A stretch of DNA of 64,000 nt from Karalla daura. Lineage: Eukaryota; Chordata; Actinopteri; Chaetodontiformes; Leiognathidae. Under the pieces are notes generated by a model, which had not been told where the DNA came from, made no database searches, and was given only the letters and a program-made list of their open reading frames with translations. Shown piece after piece: positions 38,381 through 53,125 of the stretch. The stretch spans positions 10,246,670 to 10,310,669 of the forward strand of contig CM055200.1 in NCBI GenBank assembly GCA_029224185.1, read 5' to 3'. Within the stretch, counting starts at the first letter, position 1. Each line of letters opens with the position of its first letter. Made by a program: the position numbers and the translations under genes.

Positions 38381-41300
38381 CTGTTGATGGACTGGAGACC
38401 TGTCCAGGGTGTATACTGTGAGAGTACAAAGCCTATAAAAAATGGATGGATAGATGTTCTGGTAATCAGGTCTATTTAATTATCAATCCATTAATAATGC
38501 AGCTCTTTGGTGCATCGAGATGAGTTTATTGATGTTCTAAGTTATCCCCATAGCAGCATCTTTGCTTCTGTCTTACTTACTTACTTACTTTCTTGCGTAT
38601 GTATGTATTTATCTATTTGTCTATCTGTCTGTTTGTTTATTTATTTATTTATTTAACTCTGTGGCAGTTCCAATGCTGGATCCAGGCTGTTTGGTCATGG
38701 TTTGGCTCAGGTTCATCTTAAGAACCAATTTTCTTTTCCGCCACTTGAGATTCATGTATGCATGTATGCCTGTATGGTTCCTGCCTTGGAAACACTAATG
38801 GTGGACTACACGTTTGTTTTTTGTCACATTATGAAGTAAAAACAGGAGCTGACCTAACTCTTAAAAATATATATCATTTATTTAGATAAAACCAGACAGA
38901 GAATTTGTAGCTCTGTAGACTCTGTAGGTCCAAGTCCAGAAAATCACAATGTGGACTTCCATATTCCTTTGGCTCAAAGCCTGTGTCCAGGCTTCAGAGC
39001 TCTAAAATTCATCCTTCAAATCCAATGCAGCGACCAGCTGCACAACATCCAATATCTTCAGGCAAAAAGGAAAAAAAATATGTGGCCTTTCAGTTTTCCA
39101 CATCCCAAGGGACCCCACCAGGTAGGTCATTATTATTATCATTAGCGTTTTGTTTGTATCCAGAGTGTGTATCCCTGGCACTCTTCAATCAGCCTCACAC
39201 ATTAACCACACATTAGCTGTAAAGGCAGCAGTGCTGTGCTCTGATCTACGGCTCCAATAATGATGAAATAAAGCGGCATAATTAAATCAAGGATGTATTC
39301 ACAGTCTGTCAGCTGGCTCCCCTCTTTCACCACTGTGACCCAACCCTAATTGAATCGCAGCAGTGGCGCTTTATTAAATCACAGATACCCAGTTGTCTTT
39401 GCTTTAACCCAGCTTTGCCGGAAGAGTTGGATTTGATCACAGTGGAAGCTCCCCCTTTTCTTTTACCGAGTAAGAAATAGATACTAAAACTAAAACTTGT
39501 GCTTTGCCTTCCAGTGGTGTTTAGAGTATACGTTGTGTATTTCTGGTAAAAACTGAGGCCCTCCTGCTGTGGCCTGGCGGCCACCATCACTTCACATTTC
39601 TCCCCATTAGTTAAAACATTGTGACAGCACATTTCATGCACACGACTCCAGAAAAGGCTCCGGCGAGCCAAAAATATTAATTCAAGTACATGAAATGTGT
39701 TTCTGACCCATTTCACAAGGTGCACTCGCATGTCGTGCACGGCAGGACCCAGCGTGGTGATGTATTATGTATGCTCATTTTGTGAAACGTGTTTTTTCAC
39801 CGTCTTGCTGAGAGTTTGTTGAATAGGTCGATACTACGCTTATGAAGGCACGACCAGCTGCTCATCAGTTTAACATGATGCTTGTGCCAACTTACATATC
39901 CCAGTGCATTGCTTAATGCTCATTTAATCCATAATTTAATATTGAAACACACAATCTGTGTGAAGGGAAGTCATCAGATGTTTGATATAACGCCCTTTGC
40001 ATACGACTCTGTTACTGTTATCAAATTAAAGCAGAGTCCAGGTTGCTCCAAGATGTAGAAGAAAGCCTACCTTTTTTTTACCTTTTAAGCTCCTGCAGTG
40101 TATCATTGTGCAGTCCGAGCATGGAGACGGGTTTAATGTGAAACCATGCAACGCCACAACTGTCGGTCTCTGCTGAGACCTCGCAGAGTTCAGAGGTGTT
40201 AAGTGTCTGTCCAGGCAGGATGTCGGTGATTTGTCCTCTCCAGAACAGCTTGTCTGTGTTCCAGAAACCGCTGGGACCGAGCTCAGCCGGGACCCAGAGA
40301 GTGTGCTCCGACATCGCTCTTCAAAATGTTACTCGTAATATTTCTTCTTTAACCTTTTCTGCCTTGTTGTCATTTCTGTCTTTTTTTTAATATAAACTAT
40401 ATGGAGGCAGGAGGTCCAAACATTGGCCACTTACTGTTTATTTTTATTGAATAGCTATCTCCAGCTGGAATTAATAGTGTGTCAGAAGAGGACTGTGAGT
40501 TTACCACAAGTAAGTGAACGAGAAGACACACTCGACAAGCAAAGGAGTTTGGCATTTGGGAATTTCCCTCAGGACTCGGATCCTAAAAAGCTTTTCAACG
40601 ACTCCCTGCCTCACGATTAAATGATTGGAGTAATAAGTAGGGGCGATGTGCGGGATGCGTCGATTGCCCACATCTTGAATTCAGTCCCAGCTGTGGCAGA
40701 TGGTCAACCTCCTTTTTTTGCGCCCCCCCCTCCTCCTCCTCCCCATCCCTTCACTGTATATTCTCTCATTTTATTGTCCAATGTGAAAGCACAAGGCAGC
40801 GGTGTGTGGACAGTCGTGCCCTCCGTCCCTTTTCCATGTGTCTCTGGGTTGCATCAGGTGCTCCAGGAGCTCTGCCTGTGTACGTGACAAAGTTGGACAA
40901 AAAGCCTAATTCTCACAACTCCAGGACGAGGCTTGTTCTGAGAGAACAAGGCTTCTGTGCCTATGTGTCGTGGACATTGTAGAGATCTCTGACATTTTCC
41001 AGTTTTTTATTTGTGAGGCGAGGGGTCACACACCCTGTCTGCGGCGTGAGCCAAGCAGTCTTAGGTCTGCTCCATGGCCTCCTGCACCTGGAGATAAATG
41101 CTCTGTGACTGTGGTTTAATAATGGCTCTCAGCATTTGGCTCTTGGTCAGCCAACCCCTGTGAGTAGACACAATGTGATCAATATTGATGAAACTGCTCA
41201 GCCTCAGCTCAGAAATATCTGTGATAGGCTTAAAGCACGCACACAAACTCTCTCTCCCACACACACACAGTCAACCAAAACACAACTTTCACACTTTGGG

Positions 41301-44300
41301 AAAGTGTGAACTCGCCTGAAGTAAATAGTCAGCTATTCCACGCTTCTGCTTGCCTCATTGCTTCACAGCATATTGCGCTAATTAATGGGGAGTTTCGTGA
41401 CTCTTTCCTTATTTTTACTTTCTGTCAAGGTGGCGCAGCAGAAGATATGTATTCCCGAGGCCATAGCCACAGATTCAGCCCACAGCGGCTCGTAAATCGA
41501 GAGCTTTCAAATTAGCTGCTCGCATTGTTCTCGATGCAGCTCGCTTGCTAATTCTCCAAGGCTGTGCGGCAGGAGAGGGAAGAGAAAGAGGAGAACTTGA
41601 GAAATAATTCAGTTCTATCCCTCAGCTGTGGTCCCGTCTTGTCAGATTTGGAATACAACAGAGATGGATAAGAATTGGTGATGATAAATTGGCCCAATTG
41701 CACAGCTGTAATAAAGAGGGAGAAGCAAAAAGTTAAAACTTCCCGAGTTCGAAGCCAAAGCCATGGAGGGGATTGAGATTGAAGCGAATGTGGATGCATG
41801 TTCCGTAGCCTCATGAATGCACATGAATGAGCATGCATGTACAGTAAAAATAACAGCATTAAAAAGGAGCTCTCTACCATTATATCTCTCGATTGGTCTG
41901 ATACCATCCTAAGATAATAAGAACTATATTTGCCCCGAGGAGAATGAACAATGCAGAAGTCGGGCCCCTACAGAAGCCATTATGCCTTTACTTAATAATG
42001 CCTCTGATAAAACACAACGAGGGTCTCGAGGCAGGCAGCAGGCGTGCTGAGTTCAGGGCCTTTTGTGTGACTCATGTTTACGGGCACTTAAAGAGCTCAG
42101 CTCTGCAGACAGAGATTATGGCAGAGACCTTGGGTCTCAGCAGAGCACTGATGAGAGGTCGCCTTTTTCGAAACGATACCTCTATCACTACCTTGTTCAG
42201 AATTTGGAAGGGGATGCACTTTTCAGACTATGTCCCTTTGTCCATATCTTTGTTGCTCTTAGTCTTCTCTACAGTACATCATGGCCATTTACATGGATTC
42301 TCTTAGGGCTGAAAGCTCTGAAGTGAGCAAAGAGAGGAAATGAGACACAAACAAATGTGAAAATCTAACAATAATGTACATTGTTGGCCACTGTGAATAA
42401 GCCAGTGCTGTGTTCCCATAATGTAACACATCATTCCACCCCTGGTGCCTGTATCTCTAAATCAGAGATTACAATTATTCCCCAGCGGGATAAATTGGGG
42501 TACATGCTGTGTTTGCCATTACCACTCTGAGCTCTCACATCAACTCTGCTTATGTGACTGTAATCTGCTTTGCCCTTCCTTATCACAGTGAGGAGGGAGT
42601 GCATCCTCTGTCACAGCCTATAATGACGGACTTCATGCTGCTTCCATCTCATCCTGTGATATAAAATGAATAAAAGTAAAAATCTGATTCACCGCAGGAT
42701 GGTGTCCTCTGTCCTCTCTGTGTTTGACATTTGGAGCCTGGAGCCTTTGAAGCGCACCCAAACTGTATCCACCTCCTCCTTTTAATATAGTTTATTGTTA
42801 GAGAAGAGAAGACGAGGCAAAAACTCAATGTGAATCTCGAGCCTAGGGAAATCCTCTGAGGCTGGTATTGATTTGTTGGAGGAGATTGGATCCAAATGCT
42901 CCAAAAGAAGGGGGGATATTACTGCATGTCCAAGAGGCATTTTAATTTTTGTTTTACGAGGGTGACTGTTCCTGCGGAACAAGCATGTGTTATAAACACG
43001 GTCTTTCATGTGAAAGACAAGATCCTTGTTGCTATCTATTCTTTCACCTGTTTCAGCAATATTGTTTCCCAAAAACAAAATGGAGTTTAAAGCTTGTTCG
43101 CCACAGAGCAAATGAGTGACAGAGCTAATTGCACAATATACACGCAGCGAAAAGGAGGCTTTTGTTTGTGAAAATCAATAACTTTAGAAAACTGATAACG
43201 ATCGTCATGTCTCTTTTTCCCCCTTTGCGGCACGACTGCATTTGCTATGTGCATTCTAAAGTGGGCCCACGAAAACAAATATTGTGAAGATGAATTTCAT
43301 CTTCGTAGTTACCTTGGGGGGGTGGGGGGGTTGCTGCAAACTCATTAAGACGTTAAGGACTGGATGCACGATAAGCCTTGCAGAGTGACAGGTAGACCGC
43401 TGCAGTATTTAATGACCTCAGAGCTCTGTGTGTGATAAGAGAGGAAGTCTGGGGACTGTGCGTGTGTGTGCGTGTGCGTGTGGCTGTAGATGGAAGCCAG
43501 CTTTGACTGACTGTCTGTCCGTGCTCTATCTCTGGGGACTAGACAAACACTCCCCCGCCTCTGATACCTGATCAGAAGGCCTGACAACAGAACAAGGTGG
43601 GGAATCGACCAACTCATGAAGCACATTACATGCCATTAGTGCAGTGCTATTTATCCTACACCTCATACCATAAATGTAATGCAGCTGAGGCCCATCATGT
43701 CCCTGGACTCAGGAGCAGGCACACCGAGCCGCTGCCAAACAGTCTGCACTCCTGCAAAAACATTGTGATACACTGTTATCAACGGAGCAACAAATAGACT
43801 TTTCACAGTGTGAAATATTCCCTGTATCTTTTAGCGAGATTAAAAACACATAATGGGATTTTTTTTTCGCGCTCAGAGAGGGAGAATGAGGCGATACGTT
43901 TTCTACGTTTGTTAACTTGAATCGATTCTTATCTCTGAAATGTTTACAGGAAATGCACATGCCTCTCAGCCAGCGTTTCCCTCCCTTTTCGATACGCTGC
44001 AGAGAGCGTGTGCAGGATCCGGGACATCCTCACACTTCCGCCATTGGCCTGTGAGCAGTGTGTGATGAATGCCTTGCTGAAGGGCATGTAGCTGTGTGGG
44101 AGGCCATCACTCGATTGCTATTTCCACTTAGAGTCAAACAGTTCAACCGGATAATGAACTGCAGAGCCTGAGATATCATCCACATAGACTTTCCACATCT
44201 TAGCCCCCTGCTGTTACGCATTTATCTATCTAAAGATTTTTGTGAGCATACAGTAATAGTTCATTTTATTTTGTTTTTAACTCTTTAATTTTCAATATTT

Positions 44301-47300
44301 ACAGTAAGTGTGCAAGATACAAGTTGGATGTATTTGCTGTTAAGGCCATAATGGTGTTTTCTCATGCTTTTGTGATGTAATCTGTGCATGCTTGGACTGT
44401 ATAATTTCCACCCTGCCTGTAAGTTTTCACTCCATCAAAGTGCTGCGGGTTGTGAATGGCAGGAACATCTCTAGACAACTGTCAGGATTGCTGCTGGGCT
44501 TTCAGGCAGAGATTGCTGTTTGTTGTCAGGGTCTCAGATGTGTCAGAAGCAGCCCAGAGAGTGCAGCTGCACCTCTGCTTTATTTCTGAACTGACGCGAG
44601 CCAGCTCTTCAGTCGGTCACTATAGGGCGGAGCAGACTGAGCGAGATTAAAACACTTCTAATGCCTTTCTCATTCCCCTACATTAATTCCAAATTTCCCC
44701 AATGAGAAAATTTCTGTAATCACTTTTCCTTTTTTTTACCATAAGATGCCCTAGTAATGCTGTCCAGGCAACTCTCTCTAAAAAAAACCCTTTTCTGCTG
44801 CATGAAGGGCTCTGAATACTGCGGCCCTTAGGAGGTACAGTGTCTCACAACCCGAGTGCGGAGCCGAGCAGCCTATTGAATTGTTTTAGGGGCGCAGTGA
44901 CAAAAAGACTTGCTTGAGACGACAGAGAACAAGGTCGCGTCTGACAGATCACTAGGTGGCCGGGGAGCGCTGGAGGGAGCGGGAGCATGCTAATTTGTCC
45001 CCGCTCAGAAAGTGTGAAACAGCATGGAGCAGCAGAGCTCTGCATCGGAGGTGATATGGGGTGAAGCCGTCTCGCTTCCCGTTTGAAGGAAGCCAGGGTC
45101 TGCTTTCCCCTGGCTTGACATTTAAGCAGAATCAGATTGAGAACAGACTAGAAAGTCATATCATGATAGTAATCCTACTGTGCATGGTTTGCTGCTCTGC
45201 CCGTCTGCTGGATGATTAAAAAGGAGTGACTGATCGTCTGTTTTTTTTTTTTGCTGCAGATTTACAGAGTTTCTGGAGCCCTTTGAGAGAGTGATTCAAC
45301 CCGAGGAGCTTTGGCTGTACAAGAATCCTCTGGTTGAGTCGGACCACATCCCCAAGAGAGTCATGTTTGTAAGTACCTGCCACGTGTTGCTCTTATTGTA
45401 AACCCAAGTTCTAATACTGTACGTATTGCAGTCTATATGAAATGCCTCTCCTGCTCAAATTTTAGTCATGAGGCCCTGTTTTTATCACAACTTTCAGTTC
45501 CAGATGCAAACTGCAACATTTTGCCCACAAACACCTGCAGTTCAAATGCCATCACAGTTGGCACTGTGATTTCCACAAGATTTCCAGAACTAAAAATGTC
45601 GATACTTTTGGGAGATAGGCAGCACCTCTCCATGCATCCACTATGTTCTGCTGAGCCAAGTGATGCTGTAGTTAATCCTCATTTTGCTGGAGAATCATTG
45701 ATAGATTCAGCAGATCGAGGAGCATGAGCAGCGCTCTGGACCCCACCGTTGCTCTTCTTGTCTACCCAGCCACGAAAAGATGCTTTTCCCAAGTCTCCAC
45801 CTCAATGGGCATATGGGCATTTTCTAATCTTCGTACTCTGGAGCCAGTTCTGTGTTATTCCATTTTCAGGGTATGGGAATGCCATTCTTGTGAAAGGTTT
45901 TGCATTCTCACCCGAAAACATAGCCGCTCAGACGGACCCTTTGTGGTTCAGAAATATATATTTTTTCCTTTTCAGAGGTGAACTGTTGTGATGGACATAG
46001 GATGAGCTGCTACACCACTGTGGTGATTGGCCCCTCCAGTGTAAACACCATCTCGTCGTGGACGGAAGCGTGTGGTCCAGGCTTAAAATGGATTTCTCCG
46101 AAGTACAGCAGGCAGATATTTTCCGCTTATGCCCGAGCTGTAAACACTGAGCAGGAAATCCATTGAAACCATTGAATCTCCTGGCAGGCGCCTCCACCCA
46201 GCGCTTTCAGGAGCATCTGCGCTGATATTGTTCTCAGCCACAATAGCTGGCTGAGTACACTTGGAAAACTGGTCATTACGGAGCTCATAATACTGCTGTG
46301 AGTAGCACATGGCTTCCACTGTCATATGGCGGAGACTCAATGATCCTGGATTCGAAGAATCGTGTCGGAGAAATACGACAAAGACAGCGATGGCAAAATA
46401 AACACGCTGTCGTTAATGCTTAAAACTTAACTCCCATCTGCCTGCAACTCAGCATCGACTACATGGCATGTTACTAAATTCATTACTCTAAAGAGACATG
46501 TGGGGAAATGTCCTTATTTGCTCTCTGCTCGTGGATTTTAGAGACACATCCATGTCTAATTTACACAGCGTCTCAGTTTAATTCCCCCATAAACACAAAT
46601 GTTAAAACAAGTTGTGGTTGAAGGAGTCCCTGCAGGTTCTCGACTTTCGGAAAAACCTGAATGTGCATTTGAAAGCAGGGCAGCGGCTACAGTATAATAA
46701 AAAACATACCTACTGAATGTGTTTCGCTGAAGGGCTCGACTCTGATCCACATGATGCACATTAAATTATATTATGTGCCGCAATAAACTCTTTTTAACCA
46801 CATCAACCAGGGGTCAGAACATATTCTGCATTTTAGTGGACGAGGTCATGTCTGCTGCTCTCCTGTGGTCTACTTGCCACTAATTTGTTGCCTCAAATCC
46901 ACACAACCTCCCGGTTTAATTCATTGCGACTCTAGGTGAAATATCTGTGAATATTTAGTGCATTAGCCGGGTAGAGCTGCCTTTGAGTCTATCATTCCTC
47001 TATCGGGCTGGCATGTTTGATTCGCTACAATGGGAGAGCTTTGTCGGCGTGCCAACCCGTCTAGAGGGTAATCACTGTTTGATGGAAATATCAAATCAAC
47101 TCAGGAGTCAAAGGCTCCCCGCCCGGCCCGTTGCTTGTTTTGCTCACCTCCCTTTAAAATGACAGCGTTGGACTGACTGGCTGTCCACTCTGTCCTACTT
47201 CCCTCCACGCACATCAATCATCTCCTCATGCACTGGAGCAGCTGTAGAGGAGGTGGGAAGCACTAATTATGAGTCATTTCACGGCAGAAATAATGGCAGT

Positions 47301-50300
47301 AAACTTTTGCTGCACTCCAAGCAATAATTTATGTTTTACACTGCCGCAGCATATGTATGTCGATGCTTAAAAAGCTTGAATGGCTTTCTGTTTGACCAGG
47401 TGAACAATGATTAACATAAAACGTTTATGGCGTTTATAGAAAGCATTTGATTTATGAATAAAAACTCTCTAAATCCTGCCTGAAAAATAAAAATTATTGC
47501 TCATCAATGAATGGGATATATTTTTGGAGCACTTATCAAGTGCATTAGTCATAGAAAGCCTTCACAGATCAGACAGAAAACTCACAAATGCACGTTAATA
47601 CAAGTAGACTTGCTCCTCCATTCCCTGGTTTAGTTTGAAGCTTATCTGGAACATATATGCCCTGTATTATTCCCTTTTCTCTCATAAAATGTTCATACAT
47701 ACATCATGGTCTGGGGATATTTGTGTATGACTTGCCACTGAATAATACCTAGTGGTGCAACTTCCACCCTCATAGCCACGCATGTGCCCCCTGGGGGCAG
47801 ATTCTCCCCAAACCAGTCAAGCTTCCTCAGTGTCACTGCACTGACAGTGGCCCTGAAGGTGTGGACAATTTACCAGGCCATTAAAAGTGGTTCATGCAGG
47901 ATATTTACATGAGGCTACGTTATGACTCACCGTGGCCTTCATTAAGATACATACTGTGAATTAGCGCTGCAACCTCAAGAGTCCTCGCTGCCCGAGGAGC
48001 GGGAGTTGTTTCACTAAATGTTATTTATTGTCGGTGTAGCTTTAAGGCACCTTTGTGCATAAACCTACATTGTAATATCAGAGAAATATTTCCTTTGCCG
48101 TTTATATGTGAATAACGAATAAAATAAAGGAATTTGTCTGGAATAGAAAAAAAAACGACTGCTCAGATACTGGGACAAGTGAAAACAGATTATTTGTGAA
48201 TTATTTGTGCTTAACTTGACCCAGAGTTTTAAAGTTAAACAGATGCGTTTAGTCCTCAGAGGCTCAACGGAACATGCTTACAATAATGAATGTTAATTAA
48301 GGTCAGGTACCAAAATTAAAATGCCACAATTTATTAAGAGGCAGGATCATTTCAGAATGCCACGCGACCAAGACATTTCCTGATGCTTCAGTGCGTTACT
48401 ATGGCAACTCCTAAGCACTGCCTCCCTCATCTACACAGGTCCGCTCACATCTTTGACAATCGTATGAGACATCCGGGACTGCTGGTGTATAATTTTAGGT
48501 TTCGAGGATCTACTGTAAGTACAATGCTGTCAGGGAGCGTGGAGGGAAATGTCAAAAAGCTGCCAACTCAACCACCGAAGTCAGGCAACCATTGGTGCTG
48601 GAGCTTCTCAAGATAGTTGTCTCACTCTGCATAAATCCGAAGCAGCTCTGAAAGCCTGAGGAAGTGTCAGAGGAACAGATTTTCCTTTCTCACGATATTT
48701 CCCTCAGAATCTCGGTGACGAGGTGACGGCAGCTGCTGTGACAGAAAGGCCGCTCACACGCAGGGCGCATTTTCGGCAAAACATGATGGATGCCACGAGC
48801 TGCTGAGTTGCCACAGCTTCGTTCCTTTAATCTGCTCTTGATGGAAAACAGTGACTGGCCCTGTCTCTGACTTTCTTTTTTTTTCTAGGTATTGCTCGCA
48901 AGTCACTTATATAAGTGACTTAAACCATGTCTTTGGCCATGTCACGACAACATAAAGTCATAGTTTAAACTAAAAGTGTGGAGGTTTGCACAGATGCACC
49001 CAGCGCTGAACTGATGAAAAGCACTCGAGAGGGGTTCAATATGTGTGTGTTATTCTAATGGGGATGGGGGTTATTCTAATGGGGACGAGGTTTTGCCCTT
49101 GTTTTCCCAACCTCTGTTGCAAGGAAAATATTTGAATTTGGCCAGAAAGTAATGAATAGAGGCTGAGGCATGAATAATTACCAAGGTGCTGAGGAGGCCC
49201 AAATCAAGAGCAAGACTCTGCTCTGCAGGCACCAAAAAAAAAAAAAAGCTCACCACACAATGAAGAAGCTCCTCAGAAGCTCCTGTTTGGCTCCTCAGTT
49301 CGCCTTGTTAGCATTAACTCTGAATAATGGATATGCTCACATCAGTCCCAGGGGTAAACGATTCACCTGTAAGACAGACACCCGCAGCACAACATGAACT
49401 CTTAACTGTGCATTCCTTTTCTTTTCTTGTCTTTGTTTCCTCACAGGCAATTTCATTCCTCACCCCGCTGGCGGTCATATTTGTTGTGAAGATCATTCAG
49501 AGGACGGACAAGACGGAGATCAAGGAGGCGTGTTTAGGTACACGGAGCTGTCACTGCTTGTGACGATAAAACCCGATAAAAGTGGCTGAAAACACAATTT
49601 AATATGATTTTTTTGTATAGTATGAACTGCAACATCATGACTTCTCATCTTCTGTCTGGAGTTTGCTTTGAGTTGGAGCAGCGCATCAGTTAATCCACTG
49701 TTGAAAGACTGTTAAAGTAATCAACAATTTTGATAATCCATTAGACTTAAGCATTAAAATTAAGCAATTAAGTGTAAATATTTTCGTTTTTATATCATCC
49801 TGAGTGAGAGAAATAGAGGCACCGGGTTAATTGACTCCAGAAGTAGTTTTTTTTCAGCCCTACTACAATACAACATGTCACAGCAGACATGCAAATCCCT
49901 GTGTGATATGACGGGAAAGCAGAGCATCCTAATGCCCTGGTGTATTGGCTGTATTTACACCCACTTAAAATTTCATGGTATGTGTATAATTCTCACATAT
50001 CTCTCAATTTCTGCATTTCTTATACTGATGTTTTCTTTTTCTTTTTTTTCCTCCTCCTTCATCTGCCACATTCCCCCCCGGGGGTCAAGAGGCGTGCAGG
50101 GTGTCTGGCACATCAGAGAGCATTAAGAAAGTTTAGCACAAATCCAATTAAGGAGACACACAGAGATGAATGGGGTGGATAAAGGGCGGCTCGGCGCAAC
50201 AGTGAAGAGATTGCACCGCCGTGTAGAACTTAACGGTCCCATTACCGCCAGCAGTGAAGCATCTCCGCTAGCGCTGTAGCCGCACGGGAAAAACATCATC

Positions 50301-53067
50301 AGTCAGAAGAACAAAGGAGAAAAAAACAGCTGATCGTTCTGACAGGTTTCCACTTGATCATCGGTTTCAACTTCAGCTTTGATTCAGCGCTTTCTAATGA
50401 GAATGATGAGGACGGTCACGAAAAAAAAGAAAACGTTGTTTTTTGGTCTCGGTGTGCGGTCTAAAAGTAGCTTCCTTTCAACCACCTAAGACCTATTTAT
50501 TTTTTTATCCCGAGCCGAAATCACAGACAAGCAGCTGTCCCCATATTCCTCATTTGCTGAGTTCAAAGTTTTCCCTTCGGGTCCTCCAGCTCTGAATTCA
50601 TGAATCAAAATTTCACACAGATAGAAATGAGCGGGCATAAATTAGGTGCGAGATTCTCACCCCTGGAATACCAATGGGACTTCTCCTAATCATGTGCATT
50701 TATTGTCTGATACTGAGACATGGCTGCGTTTCCTTGGCATTTACAGAACACTGTGTTCCCTCTGCAGCATTGTCTAATAACCCTTTCCCAAACCCCTGCA
50801 GCTTAATGGTGCTATTATCTATTTGTCGAGATGTAATGGAGTGACTTTGAGAGTTTTATTATATTTTCCACAAGACTGCACTTTGATAATGGCACAAAGA
50901 CGATTCTGCGGAGGTCATTTCTAATTTTGCCGGAAAACACGTGACGGATATTACTCACAATCTGCATCTGAAATCTCATGGCACACACAGTGTTGTTATT
51001 GTGCCGGTGTGTGATGGGCACATTAATTTAGTAGTTATATGGAGTTTATGTGGTCCCTGCTTATTTGGTGGAGTGTGTTTACCTCAAACCCCCACAGTGG
51101 GTCCAGCACGACACTTCTGGGCTACGCTGCTGTATAATGACACTCAGGCTGTGTTTACACAACAGTGTTGTGTTTTTGTTTTCAGACATTTCCACATTCA
51201 GACGGCAACATTTCCAGTCCAAATTGGCAAATTGATGCCATTTTCAGGCACTGCAAACACAGCAGAAAGCCAAAATGCAACAAAAGTCCCGACCCCACCA
51301 TAGGCAAAGTGACGGCAGCAATCCCGCGTTAATAACGCCACTCTTACTTTTCATGAAAGTCGGTGCAAATATTTGAGCAAACTCCGCGGTAAATGCTTGT
51401 GAATGTTGAATGTGGGACACGAGCGCGAGAGCGAGCTCAGCCCAGCACATTCAGGCTACCTATTAGGAGCAGGAGCGCAGACTCAGCAACAAAAGAAAGG
51501 CCAAACACATCAGTTCCTCTTGTTCCCTGTAAAAGTAACAGCAGATGCAAGCCCTGCTGCAGAGTCTCAGCTATGAAAAGACGTCATGTCGAAAGATACT
51601 GTAGCCCCATGAATATGTTACAAGGTCACGCGATGTCTCTTTTCAAAGTTCGGCCAAACACACTTTCAGAGTGATGTGTTTGCCCTGCAGCTGCTGCTGC
51701 TGCTGGCTTTGGGCCAGTGTAGAAATTAATAAACACTTAAATGATCATCTGCAAACGTCCCCGTGTCCAGAGAGGAGATTTGCTGGCTTAACATATTTAA
51801 TACTGATTGTACTGAAGGAGACGAGCACATTTTTGTTTTTTTTCCCACTGGTCAAACAGAGCATGTCTCGTTTCAACTTTTTGTCTAATCTCTCCCAAGT
51901 TTGTCCAAATTAACAGGCTGTTAAATAACACTGACACCTTGCTCCTCTCAGCAGCCGCAGGGTGATAATACATTTGAGCTCTGGCAGCCCGGGGTGAATT
52001 CAATTGACCCGCGGACCAGTGGAATTAACCTGTACGGACGGGAACTCTGGCTCGTAACGAGCCCTGGTGGTTTGCTTCGTAGCACATCAAATGAATGTGT
52101 GGCTGGAGCGCAGTGGCCTGTACCAGCAGCACCCGTCCTGTTTCCTGACACCTGAGCAGAGCCGGGCTGGTGATCGCTCCAGTCACACCAGCTCGGGGCA
52201 GGTGCAGGCTTTTTGACACCATGATGATAAACATCCAGTGCTCGCTGAACTATTTTTCTCCCACGTGGATTTTGATATGGTAGATGTCTGCTGTCAATTC
52301 AGTGATGAATGATTCAGTAATACCAATCCAAAATGAAAACAATATTGCCTGGCCCGTCTTTTTACAGAATGTGGCACTTCTTGTAATAGTTTTAATATTT
52401 AGCATTATCTAAGAGTACAGTGTGCACAGTTTATCTTTTTTTTTCTTAATTTTGTTAACTTTTTATTTAATATTTTGGCCACATGGGATGGTACTGGATG
52501 GATAGTACTGTCAGGCATCTGACATAAAATACTTTTTCTCCAAATAACCTTGAAGTATTATTTTTATTTTTTATTTTTTTACAGACATTCGTTGTGCCCG
52601 TAGCGTTTAAGATGAATGACTCGGGTGATACCCTGACTTTTCCATGAGGATGACATCCATGGCTTTGGGAGAAATGGCCCCAAAACTACTGGATTGATTG
52701 CCATTAAATTTGGTGCAGGCATGCAAGTCTCCCTCGGGGATGAATTGTAATAACTTTGTTTGATCCCCTGACTTTCCCACAAGCTGCGCAGGTCAAAGTG
52801 TCACTTTATTTAATGCAAACCATCCTTCCTGTTCCCACCAGCCTCTGACAAGTATCAGCATGTTACCTTCCCAAAGCATGAGTCTGTTAGCATGCGTGTG
52901 TCTGTGCAGCCCCATGGCTTTAACCTTATTGAATCATCCTTGACTTTAAACTGGATTTATCACCGAGATGGGATCAAGTGTGTGCACCACAGGAGCATTA
53001 ATAGATATCCACAGCTTCATTTCATTTGGTTGCATGGAGGATTTCTCACCTTTTAAAATATATGTGT

Positions 53068-53125
<58 letters not shown>

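Larger units (their letters stand above)
24561..45259 (+). other. plpp4: plpp4 intron 1 (20,699 bp, phase 2)
   Basis: The donor is GTAAGT at 24561; the acceptor AG at 45258-45259 follows a long T run. A very long first intron is usual for vertebrate genes with enhancers in the 5' half. It contains TG/CA arrays, a 0.4-kb ATC repeat, a nested repeat pair at 36.5-37.0 kb, an L2-tail fragment at 38.3 kb, a TTAC/TATT tract at 38.6 kb and a 10-bp hairpin at 41,288. I find no alternative coding exon that joins in frame. Confidence 0.85.

Noticed and set aside
45437..46197. Cluster of 80-96-codon frames right after exon 2
   Set aside because: Frames on both strands overlap, none has known motifs, and exon 2 already has a consensus donor joining to exon 3.
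48439..48514. Cassette-exon candidate in intron 2 flanked by ACACAG and GTAAGT
   Set aside because: Length 76 nt would break the frame (intron phase 0) and the phase-0 reading hits TGA after five codons. No family resemblance.
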